Both the position numbers and the translations under genes were made by a program. The notes beneath the pieces are model-generated. The model saw only the letters and a list, made by a program, of their open reading frames with translations. It did no database searches and was not told the origin of the DNA. A stretch of 7,075 nt of DNA from Thermohalobaculum sp038528605 (GTDB taxonomy: Bacteria; Pseudomonadota; Alphaproteobacteria; Rhodobacterales; Rhodobacteraceae), in assembly GCA_038528605.1 (NCBI GenBank), contig JBCBEP010000154.1:1-7075 (forward strand), written 5' to 3'. Numbering within the stretch: the stretch's first letter is position 1; every line of letters starts with the position of its first letter. Of the stretch, positions 1 through 5,554 are shown one piece after another.

Positions 1-814
1 CGAAGATCGCGGAGAGGATGAGGATCACGTAGAGCGTGTTCATCGAGCTCCAGACTTCCTCGACCCGCTGGAAGGTGAGATCGACCCAGCCGCCGAAGAA
101 GCCCTGTGCGGCCCCCGCCACGATGCCGATGAGGGAGGCGGCGAGGGTGACGCCGAAGCCGAAGAGGACGGAGAGGCGGAAGCCGTAGATCACGCGGGCC
201 AGCACGTCCCGCGCCCTATCGTCCGTGCCGAGGAGGTGGGTGGCATCGGGCGGGGAGGGGGCGGTGGCGACGGCATAGTCCACCGTGTCGTAGCTGAAGG
301 GGATGAGGGGCCATAGGATCCAGCCGGCCTCGTTGCCTTCGGGGACCGCGGCGTTGTCGTCGTCGAAGCAGGCATCGGTCGCCCCGCCGGTGCGGATGAG
401 GCACTGGACGAAGGGATCGGTGAAGCTTGCCTCGGTCTCGAAATCGCCGCCGAAGCGGGTTTCGGCATAGCTCTCGGTCAGCGGTGTCAGATACTCGCCC
501 TGGAAGCTCACCAGGATCGGCCGGTCGTTCGCCACCAGCTCGGCGCAGAGGCTGACGAGGAAGAGCACCGAGAAGATGCGGAGCGACCAGAGCGCGCGCT
601 TGTTGGCGCGGAAGTTCTGCACGCGCCGGCGGTTGAGGGGCGAGAGCGTGAGGAAGCCGCGCTTCGGGGCGGGGGCAGGCGCATCGGTCGGCGTTCCGTC
701 CCGGGTTGCGGCCGGACCCCCACCCCGGCCCTCCCCCTCGGAGGGGGAGGGAGCGGGACCGGCACCCCCGGCACCCTGATCGGCGGCGTCGCCTTGGCGG
801 AGCGTCTCGTCCAT
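1..814 (-). CDS. yejE: Peptide ABC transporter permease YejE, 3' end cut by window edge
   Basis: This is one of the two inner-membrane permeases of the YejABEF oligopeptide importer; 271 residues are visible and roughly 140 C-terminal ones are missing. From about residue 57 (LSPLNRRR) it follows Escherichia coli YejE as I know it: SLCAELVANDRP after the first membrane segment (about 77-91), FGGDF, GWILWPLIPF, then a GTDDRARDVLARVIYGFR block (196-213) where related permeases have GTDxxGRD, then a second membrane segment and AAQGFFGGWVDL. The EAA loop that contacts the ATPase lies beyond the edge. The ATG at 812-814 overlaps the yejB stop (ATGA), so the genes are probably translationally coupled. 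Two things are odd: residues 1-56 are a Gly/Pro/Ala-rich extension absent from E. coli YejE, partly encoded by a palindromic repeat, and the periplasmic loop carries an insert with Cys138 and Cys149. An internal start nearer residue 57 cannot be excluded, but the overlap favours the start given. Confidence 0.93.
   Translation of the reverse strand, partial: MDETLRQGDAADQGAGGAGPAPSPSEGEGRGGGPAATRDGTPTDAPAPAPKRGFLTLSPLNRRRVQNFRANKRALWSLRIFSVLFLVSLCAELVANDRPILVSFQGEYLTPLTESYAETRFGGDFETEASFTDPFVQCLIRTGGATDACFDDDNAAVPEGNEAGWILWPLIPFSYDTVDYAVATAPSPPDATHLLGTDDRARDVLARVIYGFRLSVLFGFGVTLAASLIGIVAGAAQGFFGGWVDLTFQRVEEVWSSMNTLYVILILSAIF
729..751. repeat. Perfect GC-rich palindrome inside the yejE N-terminal extension
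   Basis: Arms CCCTCCCCCTC (729-739) and GAGGGGGAGGG (741-751) are exact reverse complements around one central base. Flanks 716-728 (CCCCCACCCCGG) and 752-757 continue the G/C-rich composition. From memory, this form (C-rich arm, short centre, G-rich arm, then a GGGGTGGGG-type flank) resembles dispersed palindromic elements of GC-rich Proteobacteria, which are usually intergenic. Here it lies in frame and, read on the minus strand, encodes about residues 21-29 (APSPSEGEG) of YejE. The perfect dyad is seen directly; membership of a dispersed family is inferred. Confidence 0.7.
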
Positions 815-1977
815 CAGCCGGGCCTCCGCTCGAAATCGATACGCGGGTCGATCAGCACATAGGTCAGGTCGGAGATCAGCTTCACCACGAGACCCATGAG
901 GCCGAAGAGATAGAGCGTGCCGAGGACCACCGGATAGTCGCGGCTCACCACCGCCTCGAAGCCGAGCAGGCCGAGCCCGTCGAGCGAGAACACGGTCTCG
1001 ACGAAGAGCGAGCCGGTGAAGAAGATCGAGATGAAGGCGGCGGGGAAGCCCGCGATGACGATCAGCATGGCATTGCGGAAGACATGGCCGTAGAGCACCC
1101 GCCGCTCCGCCAGCCCCTTGGCGCGGGCGGTGAGGACGTATTGCTTGCGGATCTCGTCGAGGAACGAGTTCTTGGTGAGCAGGGTCAGCGTCGCGAAGCC
1201 GGAGATGGCCATTGCGGTGACCGGCAGGACGATGTGCCAGAGATAGTCGAGGATCTGGGCGCCCAGGCTCATCTGCTCCCATCCGTCGGAGGTCAGCCCT
1301 CGAAGCGGGAAGATCTGGACGAAGCTGCCGCCGGCGAAGAGCACGAGCAGGATGACGGCGAAGAGGAAGCCCGGAATGGCGTAGGCCGCGATGATGATGC
1401 CTGAGGTGACGGCGTCGAACCGCGTCCCGTCCCGCACCGCCTTGTGGATGCCGAGGGGGATGCTCACGAGATAGCTGATCAGCGTGGTCCAGAGCCCGAG
1501 GCTGATGGAGACGGGCATCTTCTCGAGAATGAGGTCGATCACCGAGACGGAGCGGAAGAAGCTCTCCCCGAAATCGAAGGTCGCGTAGTCCACGATCATG
1601 AGGCCGAAACGCTCCCAGACCGGGATTTGCTCCTTCACGCATTCCTCGGCGGAGACGCGGACGGGGCCGTCATAGCCCTCCTCACACACGATGCGGGCAA
1701 AGTTGAACTCGACCTCGAGCCTCGCGATGAAATCCGGGTCCAGCCCCTGGGCGCCCCTGTACTGGCTGTCCCCGCCCACGCTTTGGCCGGCGCTCGCGCC
1801 GCCCGCATCCCCGCCGCCGGCAAACCGGTCGGTGCTCGATCCCTGATCGTCGATCTGGGCGAGGACCTGTTCGACCGGGCCGCCGGGGGCGAACTGGATG
1901 ATGACGAAGTTGAGCGCCATGATCCCGAGCAGTGTCGGGACGATCAGCAAAAGCCGGCGCAAGATATAGGCGCCCAA
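814..1977 (-). CDS. yejB: Peptide ABC transporter permease YejB
   Basis: This 387-residue inner-membrane permease pairs with YejE in the Yej peptide importer. Its N-terminus (MGAYILRRLLLIVPTLLGI, then FAPGGPVEQVL) and C-terminus (VLIDPRIDFERRPG) match E. coli YejB nearly end to end. The family's membrane segments are visible at about 8-28, 156-178, 192-214, 247-268, 304-326 and 350-372. The EAA loop that docks on the ATPase spans about 273-303, with the conserved Gly at 288 (TARAKGLAE). The start is TTG at 1975-1977, chosen because it gives the family N-terminus; the next Met is residue 20, inside the first membrane segment. The TTG is 4 nt after the yejA stop, with an SD-like site inside the yejA end. 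The protein is about 23 residues longer than the E. coli one, mainly through an insert around 95-117 in the first periplasmic loop that contains Cys98 and Cys113. Confidence 0.96.
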   Translation of the reverse strand: MGAYILRRLLLIVPTLLGIMALNFVIIQFAPGGPVEQVLAQIDDQGSSTDRFAGGGDAGGASAGQSVGGDSQYRGAQGLDPDFIARLEVEFNFARIVCEEGYDGPVRVSAEECVKEQIPVWERFGLMIVDYATFDFGESFFRSVSVIDLILEKMPVSISLGLWTTLISYLVSIPLGIHKAVRDGTRFDAVTSGIIIAAYAIPGFLFAVILLVLFAGGSFVQIFPLRGLTSDGWEQMSLGAQILDYLWHIVLPVTAMAISGFATLTLLTKNSFLDEIRKQYVLTARAKGLAERRVLYGHVFRNAMLIVIAGFPAAFISIFFTGSLFVETVFSLDGLGLLGFEAVVSRDYPVVLGTLYLFGLMGLVVKLISDLTYVLIDPRIDFERRPG

Positions 1978-1981
1978 GGTG

Positions 1982-3880
1982 TCAGTTCCCCACCTGGTCC
2001 GCGAGGCGTGCCTGCTTCTCGGCGTCGATCCACCAGGTGTCGATCACCCCGCGCTGGTAGGCGGGCTTCACGGCCGGGCGGGCATAAATATCCCAGAACG
2101 CGATGTGATGCGCGGCCTTGGACCATTGCGGCACCCAGACATGCATGGCGCGAAGCACCCGGTCGAGCGCGCTGACGGCGGTGTTGAGTTCCTCGCGCGT
2201 GGTGGCCCGCTCGATCTTCTCGATGAGCGCGTCGACCACCGGGGAGCTGACGCCGGCGAGATTGTCCGACCCCGGGGAGCTGGCGGAGGACGAATGGAAC
2301 ATGTCCCGCAGCTCCACCCCCGGGGTGAGGGACATGGCGAAGCGGCTGACGGTGAGATCGAAATCGAACTCGTCCGTGCGGTTCTTGTAGCTCGCGGGGT
2401 CCACGGTGCGGACGGTGCCCTGCACGCCGATACGCTCGAGGTTCTGGAGATAGGGGGTGGTGATGCGCTCGAACCCTTCGCCGACGAGGAGGAACTCGAC
2501 GGTCAGCGGCTCGCCGGCGGCGTTCTTGCGCACGCCGTCCTGGATGGTCCAGCCCGCGTCGTCGAGGAGCTTGGCGGCGGCGCGGAGCGTTCGGCGGGGG
2601 CGGCCCGACCCGTCGGTAACCGGGGGGATATAGGCTGCGGTTTCCAGCACGCCCTCGGGCAGTTCGCTCGCCATGGGCTCGAGCAGCGCGATCTCCGCGG
2701 GGGCGGGGGCGCCGGCGGCCTCCAGCACCCCGCCGCCTTCGAAGAAACTGTCGGTCCGGGTGTAGAGATCGAAGAAGAGGGTGCGGTTCGACCACTCGAA
2801 ATCGAAGACGCTGGCGATGGCTTCGCGCGTCCGCGGGTCGGCGAACTTCTCGCGGCGGAGGTTGAACCAATAGCCCTGTGTGCCGGCGGGGCGGTTGTCC
2901 GGCAGCGTGTCCTTCACCACGTCGCCCCGCTGGATGGCGGGGAAGTTGTAGGCCGTGGCCCAGAGCTTGGACCAGAACTCCTCGTTGAAGGTGTAGGTGC
3001 CGGCCTTGAAGGCCTCGAACCCGGCGGAGCGGTCCCGGAAATACTCGATGCGGATCTCGTCGAAGTTGTAGCGGCCCTTGTTCACCGGCAGGTCCCAGCC
3101 CCAGTAATCCGCGCGGCGCTTGTAGACGATGCGGCGGCCGGGTTCGGCGCTGGCCACTTCGTAGGGGCCGGAGGAGAGGAGGGGGTCGAGGGTCGAGTCG
3201 GAGAAGTCCCGCCCCTCCCACCATGCCTTGGGCAGGATGGAGAGGCCGGCGACGGCCATGGGCATCTCCCGGAGGGCTGCCTCGGGGTCGAAGGAGAAGC
3301 GGACGGTGCGCGCATCGAGCGCCTCGACGCCGGCCACGCTGGCATATTGCAGGGCGTAGGAGGGGTGGCCCTTGGTGGTCAGCGTCTCGAAGGTCCAGAC
3401 CACGTCCTCGGCCGTGACGGGACTGCCATCGGAGAAACGGGCTTCCTCGCGGATGGTGAAGGTGACGCTGGCGCCGTCCTCCGCGATCTCGGCGCTTTCG
3501 GCGAGGAGGCCGTACATGGCGTCCGGCTCGTCGCCCGCGCCGGTCATCAGGCTGTCGAAGGTGAGGGAGAGGCCGATGGCGGCGTTGCCCTTCAGGACGA
3601 ACGGGTTGAGGCTGTCGAAGGTGACGCCGCCGAAGCCCGTGGAGAAGCTGCCGCCGACGGGCGCGTTCGGGTCCACATAGTCGAAATGCGCGAAATCGGC
3701 GGCGTATTTGAGCTCGCCGAAGGCGGAGATGCCGTGGCTGGCCACGCCGCGCGGTGCGCCGCCGCGGGCACTTGTGGGCAGGATGAGGCCCGGAGAAAGG
3801 CCCAGGGCTGCGGCGCCGAGGCCGAGGCGGGTGAAGCCCCGTCGGGTCAGGCGAGGGTCCCGGATCGTGCCTCTCGTCAT
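1982..3880 (-). CDS. yejA: Peptide ABC transporter solute-binding protein YejA, Tat-exported
   Basis: This 632-residue periplasmic protein belongs to the family 5 extracellular solute-binding proteins and captures peptides for the YejBE permease. The N-terminus is a twin-arginine signal: LTRRGFTRLG (Arg13-Arg14), a weakly hydrophobic stretch to about residue 35, and likely cleavage near PTSA-R (38/39). The family signature lies at about 126-167 (LAESAEIAEDGASVTF, then FSDGSPVTAEDVVWTFE). ISAFGELKYAADFAHFDYVDPNAPVGG after the signal and WWIDAEK near the end are typical of YejA. The ATG has a GGGAGAGG site about 6 nt upstream; an ATG 4 nt further up is out of frame. It is first in the yejABE operon. 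In enterobacteria Yej imports microcin C, and in rhizobia and relatives it is linked to uptake of antimicrobial or cell-wall peptides. The ligand here cannot be read from sequence. Confidence 0.95.
   Translation of the reverse strand: MTRGTIRDPRLTRRGFTRLGLGAAALGLSPGLILPTSARGGAPRGVASHGISAFGELKYAADFAHFDYVDPNAPVGGSFSTGFGGVTFDSLNPFVLKGNAAIGLSLTFDSLMTGAGDEPDAMYGLLAESAEIAEDGASVTFTIREEARFSDGSPVTAEDVVWTFETLTTKGHPSYALQYASVAGVEALDARTVRFSFDPEAALREMPMAVAGLSILPKAWWEGRDFSDSTLDPLLSSGPYEVASAEPGRRIVYKRRADYWGWDLPVNKGRYNFDEIRIEYFRDRSAGFEAFKAGTYTFNEEFWSKLWATAYNFPAIQRGDVVKDTLPDNRPAGTQGYWFNLRREKFADPRTREAIASVFDFEWSNRTLFFDLYTRTDSFFEGGGVLEAAGAPAPAEIALLEPMASELPEGVLETAAYIPPVTDGSGRPRRTLRAAAKLLDDAGWTIQDGVRKNAAGEPLTVEFLLVGEGFERITTPYLQNLERIGVQGTVRTVDPASYKNRTDEFDFDLTVSRFAMSLTPGVELRDMFHSSSASSPGSDNLAGVSSPVVDALIEKIERATTREELNTAVSALDRVLRAMHVWVPQWSKAAHHIAFWDIYARPAVKPAYQRGVIDTWWIDAEKQARLADQVGN
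1987..1994 (-). promoter_or_regulatory. Ribosome binding site supporting the TTG start of yejB
   Basis: On the minus strand GGTGGGGA lies inside the last codons of yejA, 9 nt before the TTG at 1975-1977. It supports TTG as the yejB start and implies that ribosomes ending yejA can re-initiate on yejB. Confidence 0.5.
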
Positions 3881-3914
3881 GCATCCTCTCCCGTCACATG
3901 CTGTCTATGCATCA

Positions 3915-3930
3915 GCCCCGGCGGCGGGGC
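3915..3930 (-). other. Hairpin in the yejA leader
   Basis: GCCCCG and CGGGGC form a perfect 6-bp stem around GCGG, about 35 nt upstream of the yejA start codon and between it and the candidate promoter. It has no T-run and leaves the ribosome binding site free. It could be a leader structure or a chance product of G/C-rich sequence. Confidence 0.3.
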
Positions 3931-3940
3931 AGTTCTTCAA

Positions 3941-3970
3941 TTGGTAGGAAATGGGGCGGGCGCGTTTCAA
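3941..3970 (-). promoter_or_regulatory. Candidate sigma70-type promoter of yejABE
   Basis: On the minus strand TTGAAA (3965-3970, 5 of 6 to the -35 consensus) is followed 18 nt later by TACCAA (3941-3946, a weak -10). It lies between the terminator of the cytochrome gene and the yejA start and would leave a leader of about 55 nt. This is pattern matching only. Confidence 0.3.
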
Positions 3971-3985
3971 GGCGAGGGCCGAAAA

Positions 3986-3998
3986 TTGCGCGGCACAA
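3986..3998. promoter_or_regulatory. Imperfect dyad upstream of the yejA promoter
   Basis: On the minus strand TTGTGC-C-GCGCAA is a 13-bp inverted repeat with one mismatched pair. It sits about 16 bp upstream of the candidate -35, where an activator or repressor could bind. I do not recognise the regulator, and chance is a real possibility. Confidence 0.2.
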
Positions 3999-4032
3999 CC
4001 CTGTGAGCGCCTGATTTTCTGCTTGCCTCATG

Positions 4033-4061
4033 AAAAAGCGCGCCACGAAGGGCGCGCCTTT
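4033..4061 (-). terminator. Intrinsic terminator after the diheme cytochrome gene
   Basis: Read on the minus strand, GCGCGCC pairs exactly with GGCGCGC around a CTTCGT loop and is followed by TTTTT; preceding A residues can extend the stem against that tract. It begins about 24 nt after the cytochrome stop codon at 4085. This is the clearest terminator in the window, and it separates the cytochrome transcript from yejA. Confidence 0.85.
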
Positions 4062-4084
4062 CCGGTCAGCCGCGGCTCGCGGGA

Positions 4085-5371
4085 TCACTCGAGGGCGATC
4101 GGGCTTGCGGACTGTTCGTTGAGGTATTTGATGACCGCAGCGCGGTCCTCCTCCTTCTTGAGGCCGCCATAGGCCATCTTGGTGCCCTTCACGACGCCGC
4201 GCGGGTTCTCGAGATAGGCATCGAGCCGGTCGGGCGACCAGTCGCCACCATAGGCCATCATCGCGTCGGAGTACTTGTAGCCGTCCACGGAGCCGACTGC
4301 GCGACCGACGACGCCGTAGAGATGCGGACCGACGCGGTTCTTGCCGTCCTCAACCACGTGGCAGGCGCGGCACTGGCGGAAGACCTTCTGGCCGTCATCG
4401 ACGGTGACCGAGGCGTAGATGCCGCTCGCACCAGCAGCAGCAGCGGCGGGCTCGGGCTCGGCCGCAGGCTCGGCAGCGGCAACCTCGGTGCTCTCCTCGG
4501 GGGCAGCCTCCTCGGTGCTCGCTTCCTCAGTAGCGGCTTCCTCGGTGCTGGCTTCTTCCGTGGCAGCCTCTTCAGTCGCTGCTTCTTCGGTAGCGGCCTC
4601 CTCGGTCGTCGCTTCTTCCGTGGCGGCCTCTTCGGTCGCTGCTTCCTCAGCCGGCGCTTCTTCGGCGGCGGCGGTCTCGGTCGCCGCCTCTTCGCTCGCG
4701 GCTTCCTCGGCGCTGGCCTCCTCGACCGCGGCCTCTTCGTTCTCGACGACCTCGGTCGCCTCCTCGGCGGCAGCCGCCTCACCGGCGGAGGCCTCTTCGT
4801 CCGTCGCGGCTTCCTCGGCGGGCGCCTCCTCAGATGCCGGCGCCATCGCGGCGAGGTCGAGATTGGTGCCGCCTTCTTCGTTGAGGTAGGCGATCACGTC
4901 GACACGGTCCTGCGCGTCGGCGAGGCCGCCATAGCCCATTTTGGTGCCCGGCGCCCACTCGCTCGGCTTCTTCAGGAAGCCGCTCAGCGCGACGAGGTCC
5001 CACTCACCGCCCTTGTTCATCAGCGCGTCGGAGTAGCTGTAGGCGTCGATCGCGGCGATCGCGCGGCCCACCACGCCGTGGAGATGCGGGCCGATGCCGT
5101 TCGCGCCATCCTCGATCTTGTGGCAGGCCGAACACTGGCGCCAGATTGCGCTGCCGTTCCCGGGGTCGGCGCTCGCGACGAGGGCGGCGTAGTCGACCGC
5201 TTCCTCGGCCGGTGCAGCGCTGCCCTCCACCGCCGTATCGAGCGCGTAGGCCAGCACGTCGTCGTGATGGTCGCCTTCGAAGACCTTTTCGCTGAAGAAG
5301 CTCAGCAGCAGGAAGAGCAGGAAGGCGCCGAGAAAGGCGCCGGCGATCTTGTTCAACTCGCCCATCGACAT
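4085..5371 (-). CDS. Membrane-anchored diheme cytochrome c with long Ala/Glu repeat linker
   Basis: This 428-residue protein has three parts. The N-terminal segment (about 6-27, LNKIAGAFLGAFLLFLLLSFF) is an uncleaved-looking anchor like that of CycM/cytochrome cy, placing the rest in the periplasm. Two class I cytochrome c domains follow: heme site Cys80-Cys83-His84 with probable Met145 ligand (GTKMGYGG), and Cys334-Cys337-His338 with Met399 (GTKMAYGG). Between them, about 172-316 is an acidic linker with 48 Glu, 2 Asp and no Lys or Arg. The relatives I know (cytochrome cy, CycM/c552) have one heme domain, so this resembles a tethered carrier with a duplicated head. It probably moves electrons between the bc1 complex and oxidases, but that is inference. 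The start follows a GGAGG site 11 nt upstream; an ATG two codons later is the alternative. Downstream is a strong terminator and upstream is divergent pheA. Confidence 0.93.
   Translation of the reverse strand: MSMGELNKIAGAFLGAFLLFLLLSFFSEKVFEGDHHDDVLAYALDTAVEGSAAPAEEAVDYAALVASADPGNGSAIWRQCSACHKIEDGANGIGPHLHGVVGRAIAAIDAYSYSDALMNKGGEWDLVALSGFLKKPSEWAPGTKMGYGGLADAQDRVDVIAYLNEEGGTNLDLAAMAPASEEAPAEEAATDEEASAGEAAAAEEATEVVENEEAAVEEASAEEAASEEAATETAAAEEAPAEEAATEEAATEEATTEEAATEEAATEEAATEEASTEEAATEEASTEEAAPEESTEVAAAEPAAEPEPAAAAAGASGIYASVTVDDGQKVFRQCRACHVVEDGKNRVGPHLYGVVGRAVGSVDGYKYSDAMMAYGGDWSPDRLDAYLENPRGVVKGTKMAYGGLKKEEDRAAVIKYLNEQSASPIALE
4484..4738 (-). repeat. 17 tandem 15-bp units encoding the acidic pentapeptide linker
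   Basis: Residues 212-296 of the cytochrome keep an unbroken five-residue register with consensus EEAAT, 17 units in 255 bp; the one departure at the first two positions is ET at 232-233. Synonymous differences among units are frequent (GAA/GAG and several Ala and Thr codons). A higher-order pattern is also visible: 4551-4590 and 4611-4650 match at 36 of 40 positions, 60 bp apart, and a 30-bp pattern links 4511 and 4541. This suggests segmental duplication followed by point divergence while the peptide was kept. Confidence 0.9.
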
Positions 5372-5405
5372 CTGGGAAAGATCCTCCGGTGTTGGCGTTG
5401 CGGAA

Positions 5406-5423
5406 GCCGCAGGGACCTGCGGC
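5406..5423. promoter_or_regulatory. Perfect 8-bp inverted repeat in the cytochrome leader
   Basis: GCCGCAGG and CCTGCGGC are exact reverse complements separated by GA. The dyad lies about 35-50 nt upstream of the cytochrome ATG, downstream of its candidate promoter. As RNA it would form a 7-bp stem with a 4-nt loop; as DNA it is operator-like. The structure is seen directly; its function is unknown. Confidence 0.45.
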
Positions 5424-5437
5424 CACGCGGGCTGGGA

Positions 5438-5450
5438 GATAGCCTCTATC
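5438..5450. promoter_or_regulatory. Operator-like dyad GATAG-CCT-CTATC
   Basis: A perfect 5-bp inverted repeat with a 3-nt spacer stands out as A/T-richer than its surroundings. It lies just downstream of the candidate cytochrome -10, where a bound protein could block initiation. I do not recognise the site. Confidence 0.3.
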
Positions 5451-5467
5451 GACGTTGCTTGCCAACC

Positions 5468-5497
5468 CGTATATGGCGCGACAGTTCGACGTGACAG
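5468..5497 (-). promoter_or_regulatory. Candidate promoter of the diheme cytochrome gene
   Basis: On the minus strand CTGTCA (5492-5497, 4 of 6 to -35) is followed 18 nt later by TATACG (5468-5473, 4 of 6 to -10). The start site would fall near 5460, giving a leader of about 90 nt that carries the two dyads. The same A/T-rich spot read on the plus strand (TATATG, 5470-5475) could serve pheA, but I found no convincing -35 for it. Confidence 0.3.
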
Positions 5498-5554
5498 CCC
5501 CTTCTCGCGACTAAGGAAAGGGGATCAACGAGTAGAAACGGGACAAATCGGGAC

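Noticed and set aside
706..1404. Plus-strand open frame opposite yejE/yejB rich in Glu, Asp and Arg
   Set aside because: It is the antisense reading of two well-supported permease genes and has no start context or domain.
1944..3884. 646-codon minus-strand frame overlapping yejA, starting 4 nt upstream of it
   Set aside because: The product is Arg/Pro-rich with no family features and crosses the yejA/yejB junction; it is a frame shadow of yejA.
1979..4006. 675-codon open frame on the plus strand opposite yejA
   Set aside because: It mirrors yejA almost exactly, has low-complexity Gly/Ala/Glu/Val content and no recognisable domain. yejA has a signal peptide and family signatures, so the opposite frame is open only because of G/C codon bias.
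4484..4738. CRISPR-like or intergenic satellite array
   Set aside because: Units are contiguous 15-mers without spacers and lie in frame inside a gene, so this is a coding repeat.
4322..5494. 390-codon plus-strand frame opposite the cytochrome, with Gly/Leu/Phe-rich repeats
   Set aside because: Its repeats are the antisense reading of the EEAAT repeat. The sense frame has two intact heme sites, a membrane anchor and a terminator.
5480..5497. GACAG direct repeat, 13 bp apart, as a regulator site
   Set aside because: The unit is only 5 bp, the spacing is not a helical turn, and it overlaps the candidate -35, so chance is the simpler reading.
5522..5527. TTGAT on the minus strand as an Fnr half-site upstream of the cytochrome
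   Set aside because: The expected ATCAA half is absent at the right spacing; a lone pentamer is not evidence.
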